A stretch of DNA of 64,000 nt from Mycobacterium sp. MFM001 (GTDB lineage: Bacteria > Actinomycetota > Actinomycetes > Mycobacteriales > Mycobacteriaceae), in contig NZ_BFAB01000015.1 of the NCBI RefSeq assembly GCF_003402475.1, forward strand, positions 41,110 to 105,109. Reading direction: 5' to 3'. The translations under genes were made by a program, and so were the position numbers. Under the pieces are notes generated by a model. That model was not told the DNA's origin, did no database searches, and saw only the letters and a list, made by a program, of their open reading frames with translations. Below are positions 17,818-26,159 of the stretch, piece by piece. Each line of letters opens with the position of its first letter. Positions within the stretch are counted from its first letter, which is position 1.

Positions 17818-18492
17818 TCAATTCGGCTCATCGGCATTGGCCCGCTTTTCGATCTCGTACCAGAATTCCGGTGGGGGCCAAGGGATCTTGGTCCGGCCGC
17901 CCTTGCCGGCCTGAGGGAACGCGGCTTCGGCCTCGTCGAGCTCTTTGATCATTTTCAGGGCGAGTTCACGTTCGTTGGCGTAATACCGCTCGGCCCACTG
18001 CAGCGCGACGCGCGCGTATGCCCAGGACGGATCGGCGCCGGCCCACCGTGCGTCCTTGGCCGCATTGCGGTGCATCTGGTCGGCGTAGGCCACGTGTTCC
18101 TGCAGCACCTCTTTCAGCCTTTCTGGGCTGGTGAGGTGTCCCATCGTGACCCGCAGCAGCGGGCCATGCTTCAACGTCGGTGGGTCGACCGGCGCTTCGT
18201 TCGCCCACCGGGTAAGCGCGTCCATCCCGGCTTCGGTGATCTTGTAGAGCCTGCGATTGCGCGTGCCGGTTGTGTTCTCGACACGAGACGTCACCAAGCC
18301 CAGTTGCTCTAACTTCTTGAGCTCGGAGTAGATCTGGCTGTACGCCGGGCTGCCGTAATAGAAGCGCATGCTCCAGTCGATCCACTTTCGGATGTCGTAG
18401 CCAGACAGCTCGTACTCGTAGGAGAGCACGCCGAGCAGCGCCCAGCTGGTTGCCGCCAGGTTCGGCTTACCCCGTAGATCGCTGCCCTCCAT
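17818..18492 (-). CDS. PadR-family transcriptional regulator
   Basis: 224 residues: N-terminal winged helix (about 10-95; SWALLGVLSYEYELSGYDI, YSQIYSELKKLEQLGLV) and a C-terminal helical dimerisation domain of the long PadR/Vir type (PPTLKHGPLLRVTMG onward). Such proteins usually repress nearby detoxification or catabolic genes in response to aromatic ligands. It is divergent from the thioesterase gene and convergent with the KstD-like gene. Confidence 0.87.
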   Translation of the reverse strand: MEGSDLRGKPNLAATSWALLGVLSYEYELSGYDIRKWIDWSMRFYYGSPAYSQIYSELKKLEQLGLVTSRVENTTGTRNRRLYKITEAGMDALTRWANEAPVDPPTLKHGPLLRVTMGHLTSPERLKEVLQEHVAYADQMHRNAAKDARWAGADPSWAYARVALQWAERYYANERELALKMIKELDEAEAAFPQAGKGGRTKIPWPPPEFWYEIEKRANADEPN

Positions 18493-18592
18493 TTGCCCAG
18501 GTTAACAACTTCGCGGTGCTGCAGGCTGGCCGCTTACCACTGGCCGGGAGACGACATTGCCAAGGGCACGCCCACCGCGCACGCTGTGTCCT

Positions 18593-19186
18593 GTGACCTC
18601 GGAACTCGTGCAGCTGGAGTCGGTGTACGGGCCGTTGACCGAGTCGGTCCGGCGCCTCGTCGACGCCACAATCCGGACAAAAGCCGACGCGATGACGCTT
18701 GCCAGGGTGAAGGAGAAGATCGATTGCGCGACTGAGGAATTGAGCGCGGCGCTGATTCCCGGCTCTTTCGGTACGCAGACCACCGATGGTCAACCGATGG
18801 TATGGGGAAACGTCGTGGTCGGTCTGCGCAACCCTGTCGCGCCTCCGCTGGTGATTCACCACGGAGCCGACGGCCTGGTGCGGGCGGACTTCGCTCTCGG
18901 CGCGGCCTACGAGGGTCCGCCCGGCCACGTACATGGCGGGGTGTGCGCGATGGTCCTCGACCATGTCCTGGGCGCCACCGCGCACAAGCCGGGTAGACCG
19001 GCCTACACCGGCACGCTGACGTTGCGCTACCTGCGAGGAACCCCGCTGGGCAAGCTGCGGGCAGAGGCACGCATCGACCATGTGGAGGGGGTCAAGACGT
19101 TTGCCGTCGGCCACATCGCGGATGCGGGTGGCGTGACCGTCGAGGCTGACGGCGTGTTCATCCACCCGCGGGAGAACCGGCGGTAA
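18593..19186 (+). CDS. PaaI-type hotdog thioesterase
   Basis: About 197 residues from GTG at 18593 (an ATG 36 nt upstream is possible). The C-terminal two thirds form a hotdog fold with the PaaI-like active-site segment GHVHGGVCAMVLDHVLG and the strand TLTLRYLRGTPLG. It should hydrolyse an acyl-CoA. It is divergent from the PadR gene (101 bp apart), which may regulate it, and ends 4 bp from the convergent amidohydrolase gene. Confidence 0.8.
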   Translation: MTSELVQLESVYGPLTESVRRLVDATIRTKADAMTLARVKEKIDCATEELSAALIPGSFGTQTTDGQPMVWGNVVVGLRNPVAPPLVIHHGADGLVRADFALGAAYEGPPGHVHGGVCAMVLDHVLGATAHKPGRPAYTGTLTLRYLRGTPLGKLRAEARIDHVEGVKTFAVGHIADAGGVTVEADGVFIHPRENRR

Positions 19187-19190
19187 ATCG

Positions 19191-20465
19191 CTAGCTGCGG
19201 GCCGGCGCCAGCCGCTTCAGCGCCAGCCCGCCTTCGAACGGCCGGTAGCCGAACGCCGCCGGCGCCTGGTAGCCGGTGTCGCCCAACGCGGTATGCACCT
19301 CGGCGACGGTCGGGCCGATCTTGGCCGCGACGGGCGCCAGTGCGTCCAGGTCGAAGCGGTAGAGGCGACCGGCGTTGCCGCCCAAGATCTTCCGACAGAC
19401 ATCCTCGGACCTGTCATGCAGAGCCCAGCGGATCGCCAGCTTCGACTGCGGCGTGAAGCCTTCCTCGTGGGGATAGTCACTGCCCCACATGATGTGGTCT
19501 GCCCCCATGAAGTCGATCATCGCCGCGTCGTAGGGCGCCAGCTCGCTGGCCAAATACACGTTGCGCCGGGCATATTCGCTGGGCGACAGCGTCAACTCGT
19601 CGACCGACGAACCGCCGAACATCCCGTAGGTGCGGTTGTGCGCCTCCGATTTCATGGTGGGCACCATCGCGTCGAGCACCGCCAATTGCGACTGGACCCA
19701 CAGCGTGCCCTGCTCGGTCGGGACGAACCGCAGCGTCGGATACCGCTCGAACACCCCGGCCAGAATCAGGTGGCCGAGCGTGCGGTTCGCCCACATCGCC
19801 ATCTCGGTGATCAGCACCGCGTTGGATGCCGGCTGGTCCATCGGCATCTCGGGACTGCCGGCCCCCGCATGCTGCACCACGGTCAGGTCCAGCTCCGCGC
19901 ACAGCGCCCAGATCGGCTCGTAGCGGGTGTGGAACAACGGGGCGACCTGCGGGTCGCCGGGCGAGACCGGCGGGATCAGCACGCCGCCGAAGCAGTCTTG
20001 CTCGGCGCCCCAACGGATCTCCTGCAACGCAAGCTCGACGTCGTTGGGAAAGATCTGAATCAGTCCGCGGCGCCGCGTGGGCGCCAGCGAACAGAAGTCG
20101 ACCTGCCACCGGTTGTGCGCTTGCACGCCGGCCCAACGCTTCTCTAACTCGTCGCGAGTGCGCGGCAGGCTGATCGTGATGTTGGGCGTGGTCGGGAAAA
20201 ACGGGGGCACGGTGTTGGGCAGCAGCACCTCGCCGGCCACGCCGTCGGCGTCCATCTCGGATAGCCGCAACTCGTGGTCCCAGTTGCGGGCGGCGGTGGC
20301 GATGATCAAGTCGTCGAACGGGCTGACGTATGTCTTGGCCCACGCGTCGAACTCGTCGTGCAGCCCGGCCGGCAGGTACTGCTTGTAGTCGTAGAGGTCG
20401 GCCCCGGCGTGGGTGTCCGTCGAGATGACCACATAACGATCGATCGTGTCCCAGGTTGCAGCCAT
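19191..20465 (-). CDS. amidohydrolase-2 family metal-dependent hydrolase/decarboxylase
   Basis: 424 residues with the TIM-barrel layout of PF04909: THAG near residues 18-21 in place of the usual HxH, VVQHAG at mid-protein, and MWGSDYPHEEG with the catalytic aspartate near residue 340. Family members decarboxylate or hydrolyse ring-derived acids (for example ACMSD and gamma-resorcylate decarboxylase). GGAGGACACC precedes the ATG. Monocistronic in appearance; the substrate is unknown. Confidence 0.8.
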   Translation of the reverse strand: MAATWDTIDRYVVISTDTHAGADLYDYKQYLPAGLHDEFDAWAKTYVSPFDDLIIATAARNWDHELRLSEMDADGVAGEVLLPNTVPPFFPTTPNITISLPRTRDELEKRWAGVQAHNRWQVDFCSLAPTRRRGLIQIFPNDVELALQEIRWGAEQDCFGGVLIPPVSPGDPQVAPLFHTRYEPIWALCAELDLTVVQHAGAGSPEMPMDQPASNAVLITEMAMWANRTLGHLILAGVFERYPTLRFVPTEQGTLWVQSQLAVLDAMVPTMKSEAHNRTYGMFGGSSVDELTLSPSEYARRNVYLASELAPYDAAMIDFMGADHIMWGSDYPHEEGFTPQSKLAIRWALHDRSEDVCRKILGGNAGRLYRFDLDALAPVAAKIGPTVAEVHTALGDTGYQAPAAFGYRPFEGGLALKRLAPARS

Positions 20466-20567
20466 GGTGTCCTCCGGCGTCGGTGTATACGAGGCTAGCC
20501 TTCCCGTCAGGCCGGCGAGCGCAAGATCTTTGTCTCAGTGAGCGGACGACCGGGCAAGCTGGACACC

Positions 20568-21509
20568 ATGGACATCGGATTCATCGGCCTGGGCAACATG
20601 GGCCGCGGCATGGCCGCCAACCTCGTCAACGCGGGTCATCGCGTCACCGTCTACAACCGCTCCCCCGGCAAGGCCGACGCACTGACCGACCAGGGCGCAA
20701 CACGCGCGCTCACCGTCGCCGAGGCCTGCCGCGGCGAGGTTGTGGTCACGATGCTGGCCGACGACTACGCCGTCGACGACGTGGTGTTCGGCGAGGACGG
20801 CGTGCTCGCGTCACTGGCACCCGGCGCTGTGCACGTCTCGTCGAGCACCATCAGCGTCGCGCTGTCTCAGCGGTTGGCCGCTGCACATGCTGACGCCGGG
20901 CAGCAATATGTGGCCGCGCCGGTGTTCGGCCGCCCCGAAGCCGCCTCTGCCGCAAAGCTTTTCGTGGTCGCAGCGGGCGCGCCCGCGGTGCTCGAGCAAG
21001 TGGCGCCATTGTTTGACGCGATCGGCCAGCGCACCTTCGTGGTGTCCGAGAAACCGGAGGCAGCCAGCCTGGTCAAGCTGTCGGGCAACTTCTTGATCGC
21101 GTCGGTGATCGAGTCACTGGGCGAGGCCATCGCGCTGGTCGGCAAGGCGGGGGTGGACCCGCTGCACTACGTCGACATCCTGACCTCGACGTTGTTCAGC
21201 GCGCCGGCCTACCAGACGTACGGCGGGCTGATCGCGCGTGGCGAATTCGAGCCGGCCGGGTTCGCCGCGACGCTGGGGCTCAAGGACGTCCGGCTGGCAC
21301 TGGCCGCCGCCGAGGACATGCAGGTGCCCCTGCCCGTCGCCAGCCTGCTGCGCGACCGGTTCCTCGCGCTGCTGGCCGACGGGCGCGGCCACCAGGATTG
21401 GTCGGCGATCGCCACCCTCGCGGGACGGGACGCAGGGGCGATCGCCAGCGCGGCGAAGCCGGGCGCAGCGGGTCGGCCCCAGATGCCCGGCTCAGACCAC
21501 TCCGCGTAA
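20568..21509 (+). CDS. 3-hydroxyisobutyrate dehydrogenase-like NAD(P)-dependent oxidoreductase
   Basis: 313 residues from the ATG at 20568 (a GTG at 20538 is possible). Rossmann motif GFIGLGNMG (4-12), NRSPGKAD for NADP selectivity, and the catalytic lysine in LVKLSGNF, all typical of beta-hydroxyacid dehydrogenases. The last ~25 residues (from about GAIASAAKPGAAG) are encoded by a dispersed repeat also found next to fdxD, and the frame ends inside the 3' end of a convergent SDR gene (18-bp overlap), so the C-terminus may have been extended by repeat insertion. Confidence 0.85.
   Translation: MDIGFIGLGNMGRGMAANLVNAGHRVTVYNRSPGKADALTDQGATRALTVAEACRGEVVVTMLADDYAVDDVVFGEDGVLASLAPGAVHVSSSTISVALSQRLAAAHADAGQQYVAAPVFGRPEAASAAKLFVVAAGAPAVLEQVAPLFDAIGQRTFVVSEKPEAASLVKLSGNFLIASVIESLGEAIALVGKAGVDPLHYVDILTSTLFSAPAYQTYGGLIARGEFEPAGFAATLGLKDVRLALAAAEDMQVPLPVASLLRDRFLALLADGRGHQDWSAIATLAGRDAGAIASAAKPGAAGRPQMPGSDHSA
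21439..21476 (+). repeat. dispersed GC-rich repeat, copy 1 (inside 3' end of coding sequence)
   Basis: The stretch starting GCGATCGCCAGCGCGGCGAA is nearly identical, over about 38 bp, to the reverse complement of 37231-37269 next to fdxD: one internal mismatch plus divergence at the end. It lies in the last codons of the dehydrogenase gene. Confidence 0.65.
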
Positions 21510-22307
21510 CCCGTCGGCGCCGAACACCGGCTCCAGCATCGCGGTGAAGTCCGGGCCGCGGCGCAGCATGTGCCCACCGTCGACGTTGATGACCTGGCCG
21601 GTGATCCACGCGGCGGCGTCGCTGAGCAGGAACATCGCCGCGTTGGCGACGTCCTCCACCTCGCCGGCCCGCGGCAGCGGCGTGCAGATCCGGTAATCCT
21701 CGGACAACTCCGGCGACTCGGTGATCGGCGCGACGAGGTCGGTGCGGATCAGCCCCGGCCGGATACCGTTGACCCGCACCCACGACGGGCCCAGCTCGTC
21801 GGCCGCCAGCTTCATCAGATGGTCGACCGCCGATTTGGTCACCCCATACGCGCCAAACCAGCGATGCGTGTTGCTGGCCGCGATCGACGAGATCCCGACG
21901 AACGACCCGCCACCACCGCGAACCAGTTGTCGCGCAGCATGTTTGAGCACATACATGGTGCCGTTGACGTTGAGGTCGACCGTGCGCCGCCACGCGTCGG
22001 AGTCGACCTGGGTGATCGGTCCGATCGTCTCGGAGCCGCCCGCGCAATGCACCACGCCGTGCAGCCGGCCGCGCCACGCCGTCGCGGCGTCGACGACCCG
22101 CGCAACCTGGTCTTCGTCGGTGACGTCGGCCGGCTCGGGCCGGACGTCGCCGCCGATCTCCTTGGCGGCCGCTTCCAACCGATCGGCATTGCGCGCGACG
22201 ATGACGACCGCCGCCCCGGCCGCGGCCAAGCCCGCCGCCACCGCCTTACCGATTCCCGTGCCACCGCCGGTGACCAGGTAGGTACGGTCTTCGAACGAAA
22301 GTTCCAT
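21492..22307 (-). CDS. short-chain dehydrogenase/reductase
   Basis: 271 residues: TGGGTGIG cofactor loop, VHCAGG, SSIAASN serine and active-site YGVTK, ending with the usual VDGG segment followed by a 25-residue tail. Transcribed after the crotonase gene (30-bp gap), suggesting a two-gene operon for a beta-oxidation-like step. Overlaps the convergent dehydrogenase gene by 18 bp. Confidence 0.83.
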   Translation of the reverse strand: MELSFEDRTYLVTGGGTGIGKAVAAGLAAAGAAVVIVARNADRLEAAAKEIGGDVRPEPADVTDEDQVARVVDAATAWRGRLHGVVHCAGGSETIGPITQVDSDAWRRTVDLNVNGTMYVLKHAARQLVRGGGGSFVGISSIAASNTHRWFGAYGVTKSAVDHLMKLAADELGPSWVRVNGIRPGLIRTDLVAPITESPELSEDYRICTPLPRAGEVEDVANAAMFLLSDAAAWITGQVINVDGGHMLRRGPDFTAMLEPVFGADGLRGVV

Positions 22308-22336
22308 GCTGCTCCTTGCGGTTGCGCGAGCAGAAA

Positions 22337-23272
22337 TTACGGCTCGTCGCGGCGGGCGATCTTCGACGGCTTGGCGGTGCGCCAGTCCTCGACGTCGGGC
22401 GGCAACCCGATCGGATACCGGTTCTCGTTGCGGGCCGCCCAGTGCGCATGCCCGAGCTCGTGAACATGGAACGCGTGGCGCAGCGCCTCGGTGAAACCCA
22501 TTGCGTCGGAGGCGGCGTTCACCGAGTCCTTGATCAGCAGCGCAGCCATCGTGGGCCGTTCGGCGATGCGCCGGGCGAACTCCAGCGTCTTGTCCTCGAG
22601 CTCGCCGGCCGGAAACACCTTGGATACCATGCCGAGCCGGTAGGCCTCGTCGGCGTCCAGCGAATCACCGGTCAGCAGAAGCTCTTTGGCTTTGCGCGGG
22701 CCGAATTCCCAAGGGTGAGCGTAGTATTCGACGCCCGGCATACCCATCCGCACCCCGACCACGTCGGAAAACTTCGCGTTGTCCGCAGCCACGATCAGAT
22801 CGCACGCCCAGATCAGCATCAAACCCGCGGAAATCGCATTGCCCTGTACCTGAGCAATGGTGATCTTTCGCAGATCCCGCCAGCGGCAGGTGTTCTGGAA
22901 ATAGAAATGCCACTCCTGCAGATAGGTTTTCTCGGCGATCGGATCGCGGGTGGCGCCATACCCCTGAAACGTCGGATGCTGCCCCGGGCCGGGCATGCGC
23001 TCGGCCAGCGCCGCCTCCGAACCCAGGTCGTGGCCGGCGGAGAAATTCTTGCCGCGCGCCGCCAGAATCACCACCCGCACGTCGTCGTCGGCCTCGGCAC
23101 GCAGGAACGCCTCGTCGAGCTGAACCAGCAGGGTGCGGTTCTGCGCGTTGTGCGCCTCGGGCCGGTTGAGCCAGACCCTGGCGATACGGCCCTCGTCGAG
23201 CTTCTCGTAGGTCACCAGCTCAGCGGAATCACCGTCGACCGCGCTGGTGCCCACATCGTCGTGGACTGCCAT
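22337..23272 (-). CDS. enoyl-CoA hydratase/isomerase (crotonase) family protein
   Basis: 311 residues, longer than the usual ~260 because of an insertion after the first oxyanion segment (residues about 90-125, EAALAERMPGPG...). The crotonase oxyanion loop FSAGHDLGS and the second segment VQGNAISAGLML are present; the usual first catalytic Glu region reads AISAGLML, without an obvious acidic residue, so hydratase activity is uncertain. First gene of a probable operon with the SDR at 21492. Confidence 0.75.
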   Translation of the reverse strand: MAVHDDVGTSAVDGDSAELVTYEKLDEGRIARVWLNRPEAHNAQNRTLLVQLDEAFLRAEADDDVRVVILAARGKNFSAGHDLGSEAALAERMPGPGQHPTFQGYGATRDPIAEKTYLQEWHFYFQNTCRWRDLRKITIAQVQGNAISAGLMLIWACDLIVAADNAKFSDVVGVRMGMPGVEYYAHPWEFGPRKAKELLLTGDSLDADEAYRLGMVSKVFPAGELEDKTLEFARRIAERPTMAALLIKDSVNAASDAMGFTEALRHAFHVHELGHAHWAARNENRYPIGLPPDVEDWRTAKPSKIARRDEP

Positions 23273-23389
23273 TTCGCCACCTCACCTGGGTTGTTGGACG
23301 CTTACACATTACGGCCCGCGCGTAACGCGCCCGCCGCTGGCCCCGGCCGCGGGTGCGACCCAAAACACACTTTCGCATACAGTTATGTC

Positions 23390-23554
23390 ATGCCTGCTAA
23401 ATCTGATCCTGCCGAAATCGGCGATGTGGAACCGTTGGCCGACAGCACCGCACGCCAGGCCAGGCGTGTCGTCGCGGCGTATGCGAACGACGCCGACGAG
23501 TGCCGGATTTTCCTGTCGATGCTCGGTATTGGGCCAGCGAAAAACGAGGCGTAA
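23390..23554 (+). CDS. small conserved mycobacterial protein (Rv3489-like)
   Basis: 54 residues from the ATG at 23390, ending immediately before the otsA ATG (stop TAA then ATG, no gap). No domain is recognisable; the second half (RQARRVVAAYANDADECRIF) is probably helical and acidic. From memory M. tuberculosis has a 54-residue gene, Rv3489, at the same position. Tight spacing suggests coexpression with otsA. Confidence 0.7.
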   Translation: MPAKSDPAEIGDVEPLADSTARQARRVVAAYANDADECRIFLSMLGIGPAKNEA

Positions 23555-25006
23555 ATGGCTCCCCGGCCAGCCAAGAGCTCGGGGGATTCCGACTTCGTGG
23601 TGGTCGCCAACCGGCTGCCCATCGACATGGAGCGGCTGCCCGACGGCAGCACCACCTGGAAACGCAGTCCCGGTGGGCTGGTCACGGCGTTAGAGCCGCT
23701 GCTGCGCCGCCAGCGCGGGGCCTGGGTGGGCTGGCCGGGCATTGTGGATGCCGACGAGAAGCCCATCGAAGCTGAGGACCTGCGCCTGCATCCGGTGCGG
23801 TTGTCCGCCGACGACGTCGCGCAGTACTACGAGGGGTTCTCCAACGCGACACTGTGGCCGCTGTACCACGACGTCATCGTCAAACCGCTCTACCACCGGG
23901 AGTGGTGGGAGCGCTACGTCGACGTCAACCGCCGCTTCGCCGAGGCCACCTCACGCGCCGCCGCGAAAGGCGCGACGGTGTGGGTGCAGGACTACCAGCT
24001 GCAGCTTGTCCCCAAGATGCTGCGCGAGCTGCGGCCCGACCTGACCATCGGCTTCTTCCTGCACATCCCGTTTCCGCCGGTCGAATTGTTCATGCAGATG
24101 CCCTGGCGCACCGAGATCGTGGAAGGTCTGCTCGGCGCCGACCTGGTGGGCTTCCACCTGCCCGGCGGTGCGCAGAACTTTCTGATCCTGTCGCGACGGC
24201 TGGTGGGCGCCAACACATCTCGCGGCTCGGTCGGAGTGCGGTCGCGGTTCGGCGAGGTGGAGCTCGATTCCCGCACCGTCCGGGTGGGCGCCTTCCCGAT
24301 CTCGATCGACTCGGGCAACCTCGACCGCAAAGCACGTGACCGCAGCGTCCGGCGACGGGCCCGCGAGATCCGCGCCGAGATCGGCAACCCCCGCAAGATC
24401 CTGCTCGGCGTCGACCGGCTCGACTACACCAAGGGCATCGACGTCCGGCTGAAGGCCTTCTCCGAGTTGCTCGCCGAGGGGCGCGTCAAAGGTGACGACG
24501 CAGTGCTCGTGCAGTTGGCCACGCCCAGCCGCGAACGCGTCGAGAGCTATCAGATCCTGCGCAACGACATCGAGCGCCAAGTCGGCCACATCAACGGCGA
24601 ATACGGCGAGGTCGGCCACCCGGTGGTGCATTACCTGCACCGCCCGGTCCCCCGCGACGAGCTGATCGCGTTCTTCGTGGCCAGCGACGTCATGCTGGTC
24701 ACTCCGCTGCGCGACGGGATGAACCTGGTGGCCAAGGAGTACGTTGCCTGCCGCAGCGACCTCGGCGGTGCGCTGGTGCTGTCCGAATTCACCGGCGCCG
24801 CAGCCGAACTCCGCCAGGCCTACCTGGTCAACCCGCACGACACCGAAGGCGTCAAGGACGCAATCGAGGCGGCGCTCAACCAGCCCGAGGAAGAGGGACG
24901 GCGCCGGATGCGGGCGCTGCGACGGCAAGTGCTCGCTCACGACGTCGACCGTTGGGCCCGGTCATTTCTCGACGCGCTCGCCGAAGCGCATCCGCAGAAC
25001 CACTGA
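23555..25006 (+). CDS. otsA: trehalose-6-phosphate synthase OtsA
   Basis: 483-residue GT20 glycosyltransferase: N-terminal VVVANRLPID, the acceptor-site motif GGLVTALEP, WVQDYQLQLVPKMLR, HIPFPPVELF, GVDRLDYTKGID with the phosphate-binding Arg/Lys, and TPLRDGMNLVAKEYVA with LVLSEFTGAA for the nucleotide sugar. It joins a UDP/GDP-glucose donor to glucose-6-phosphate to make trehalose-6-phosphate in the cytoplasm. The position before an Rv3491-like gene and mce4 matches M. tuberculosis Rv3490. Confidence 0.96.
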   Translation: MAPRPAKSSGDSDFVVVANRLPIDMERLPDGSTTWKRSPGGLVTALEPLLRRQRGAWVGWPGIVDADEKPIEAEDLRLHPVRLSADDVAQYYEGFSNATLWPLYHDVIVKPLYHREWWERYVDVNRRFAEATSRAAAKGATVWVQDYQLQLVPKMLRELRPDLTIGFFLHIPFPPVELFMQMPWRTEIVEGLLGADLVGFHLPGGAQNFLILSRRLVGANTSRGSVGVRSRFGEVELDSRTVRVGAFPISIDSGNLDRKARDRSVRRRAREIRAEIGNPRKILLGVDRLDYTKGIDVRLKAFSELLAEGRVKGDDAVLVQLATPSRERVESYQILRNDIERQVGHINGEYGEVGHPVVHYLHRPVPRDELIAFFVASDVMLVTPLRDGMNLVAKEYVACRSDLGGALVLSEFTGAAAELRQAYLVNPHDTEGVKDAIEAALNQPEEEGRRRMRALRRQVLAHDVDRWARSFLDALAEAHPQNH

Positions 25007-25046
25007 ACCGGTGATATGCCCGTTGGGGCGCTGCAATAATCGACGC

Positions 25047-25610
25047 ATGATCATCTCCCGTGGCATGACCGCCGCCGCCGTCATGGCATTGGTGGCGGTG
25101 GGAACGGCCAGCCCCGCCAAGGCATTGGGCCCGCCACCGGACGGCATCTATACCTTCAGCGAAGCGGGGGTGCCCCCGGCCACGTGGAAGATCTCGGCGT
25201 TGTGTGACGCGCCGTCCCGGCAACGCGCCATTCCGGACTTCACCGACCCGGTCATTGCGGCCGACCTGTGCGCACTCAATGTCTCGAGCACCACACCGCG
25301 GAAAATCACTCCCGACGAGAAGCTCGCGAACTACATCGGCCGGGCCCGGCTTACCAGCGATCTATGGACATTCCAAGTGGGCAAGTCGACCGGGGTCTCG
25401 TGTCCGGACGGCACGACCGCGCCGTCGACCGACACGTATGCCTTCGACGACGTGACGCTCGCCGGCACCCACACCAGCATCCACGGCGCGGTCTGCGGCC
25501 TGCAGCCGGGAATGACCAAAACCCCGTTCACACTGGCGTTCAAGGAGCCACTGCCGGTACCGGTCGAGCGTTACCCGTTGGACTGCAACGAAATCGGGCA
25601 GTGCCGCTGA
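25047..25610 (+). CDS. secreted conserved protein (Rv3491-like)
   Basis: 187 residues from ATG 25047. A signal peptide is clear: basic start, hydrophobic core AAAVMALVAVG, then SPAKA followed by LGPPPDG, with cleavage likely after AKA. The mature domain has five or so cysteines (CDAPS, LCALN, SCPDG, VCGL, DCNEIGQC), fitting disulfide bonds in an exported protein. No known catalytic motif. Syntenic with M. tuberculosis Rv3491 (from memory). A strong hairpin follows the stop. Confidence 0.8.
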   Translation: MIISRGMTAAAVMALVAVGTASPAKALGPPPDGIYTFSEAGVPPATWKISALCDAPSRQRAIPDFTDPVIAADLCALNVSSTTPRKITPDEKLANYIGRARLTSDLWTFQVGKSTGVSCPDGTTAPSTDTYAFDDVTLAGTHTSIHGAVCGLQPGMTKTPFTLAFKEPLPVPVERYPLDCNEIGQCR

Positions 25611-25614
25611 GCGG

Positions 25615-25659
25615 TTTCGGCGCGGTTTCCGTCGCTGAGCGACGATTACCGCGCCGAAA
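25615..25659. terminator. bidirectional hairpin between Rv3491-like gene and mam4B
   Basis: An outer 12-bp perfect stem (25615-25626 with 25648-25659) encloses an inner 6-bp stem CGTCGC/GCGACG with a TGA loop (25630-25644). It sits between the convergent ends of the Rv3491-like gene and the mce4 operon. No U-tract follows, as is common for mycobacterial hairpins. It is a likely two-way transcription stop. Confidence 0.65.
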
Positions 25660-25676
25660 TCAATGGCGGCGACCCG

Positions 25677-26159
25677 CTAAATCGGCGTGATGTAGTTGAT
25701 TAGCCACTTGCCGCCGACCCGCTTGTAGTCGACGCGTAGCCGGCTGCCGTCGTAAACCGGCTGCCGCGATTTGTCGGTCACTGTGCGGTTCAGGTACACC
25801 ATCACCGACGCCGAATCGCGTTTGGCCTCCATGACTCCCACGCCGACGATGTTGGCCTGGACGACCACTTCGCGCTTCTTGGCTTCCGGGATGATCTGTT
25901 GGGTGGCGCTCTTCTCGAACTCCTGCCGATAGCCCGGCGTGAGCAGCGGATACGCCTCGGTCAGGCTGCGCTCGACGGTCTGGTAGTCGTAGCCGAACAC
26001 CTGCGCTACTTCCTTAGCGGCCAGCTTGGGCAGCACCGCACGCGCCGACTGCTCGCCCCGAGTCTGCACCCGGTCCCAGTAGAACCATCCGCTGGCCGCG
26101 CCCAGCCCGACGAACGCGGAGGTCAGCAGGGCGGCGACGGCAGCGACAAACCACCGCAT
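25677..26159 (-). CDS. mam4B: Mce-associated membrane protein Mam4B
   Basis: 160 residues: a single N-terminal membrane segment (VAAVAALLTSAFVGLGAASGW) followed by an extracytoplasmic domain with the fold of Mce-associated proteins (DRVQTRGEQSARAVLP... to VDYKRVGGKWLINYITPI). It is the last gene of mce4 and matches the Rv3492c position. It is thought to stabilise the Mce4 transporter. Its ATG overlaps the mam4A stop. Confidence 0.88.
   Translation of the reverse strand: MRWFVAAVAALLTSAFVGLGAASGWFYWDRVQTRGEQSARAVLPKLAAKEVAQVFGYDYQTVERSLTEAYPLLTPGYRQEFEKSATQQIIPEAKKREVVVQANIVGVGVMEAKRDSASVMVYLNRTVTDKSRQPVYDGSRLRVDYKRVGGKWLINYITPI

Noticed and set aside
20522..20534. CAAGATCTTTGT as a KstR2-like site
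   Set aside because: It departs from AnCAAGnnCTTGnT at the right arm and is isolated from KstR2-type genes.
23318..23330. GCGCGTAACGCGC odd-centred palindrome upstream of the crotonase gene
   Set aside because: Built of GC-rich sequence likely by chance; no second copy and no nearby regulator.
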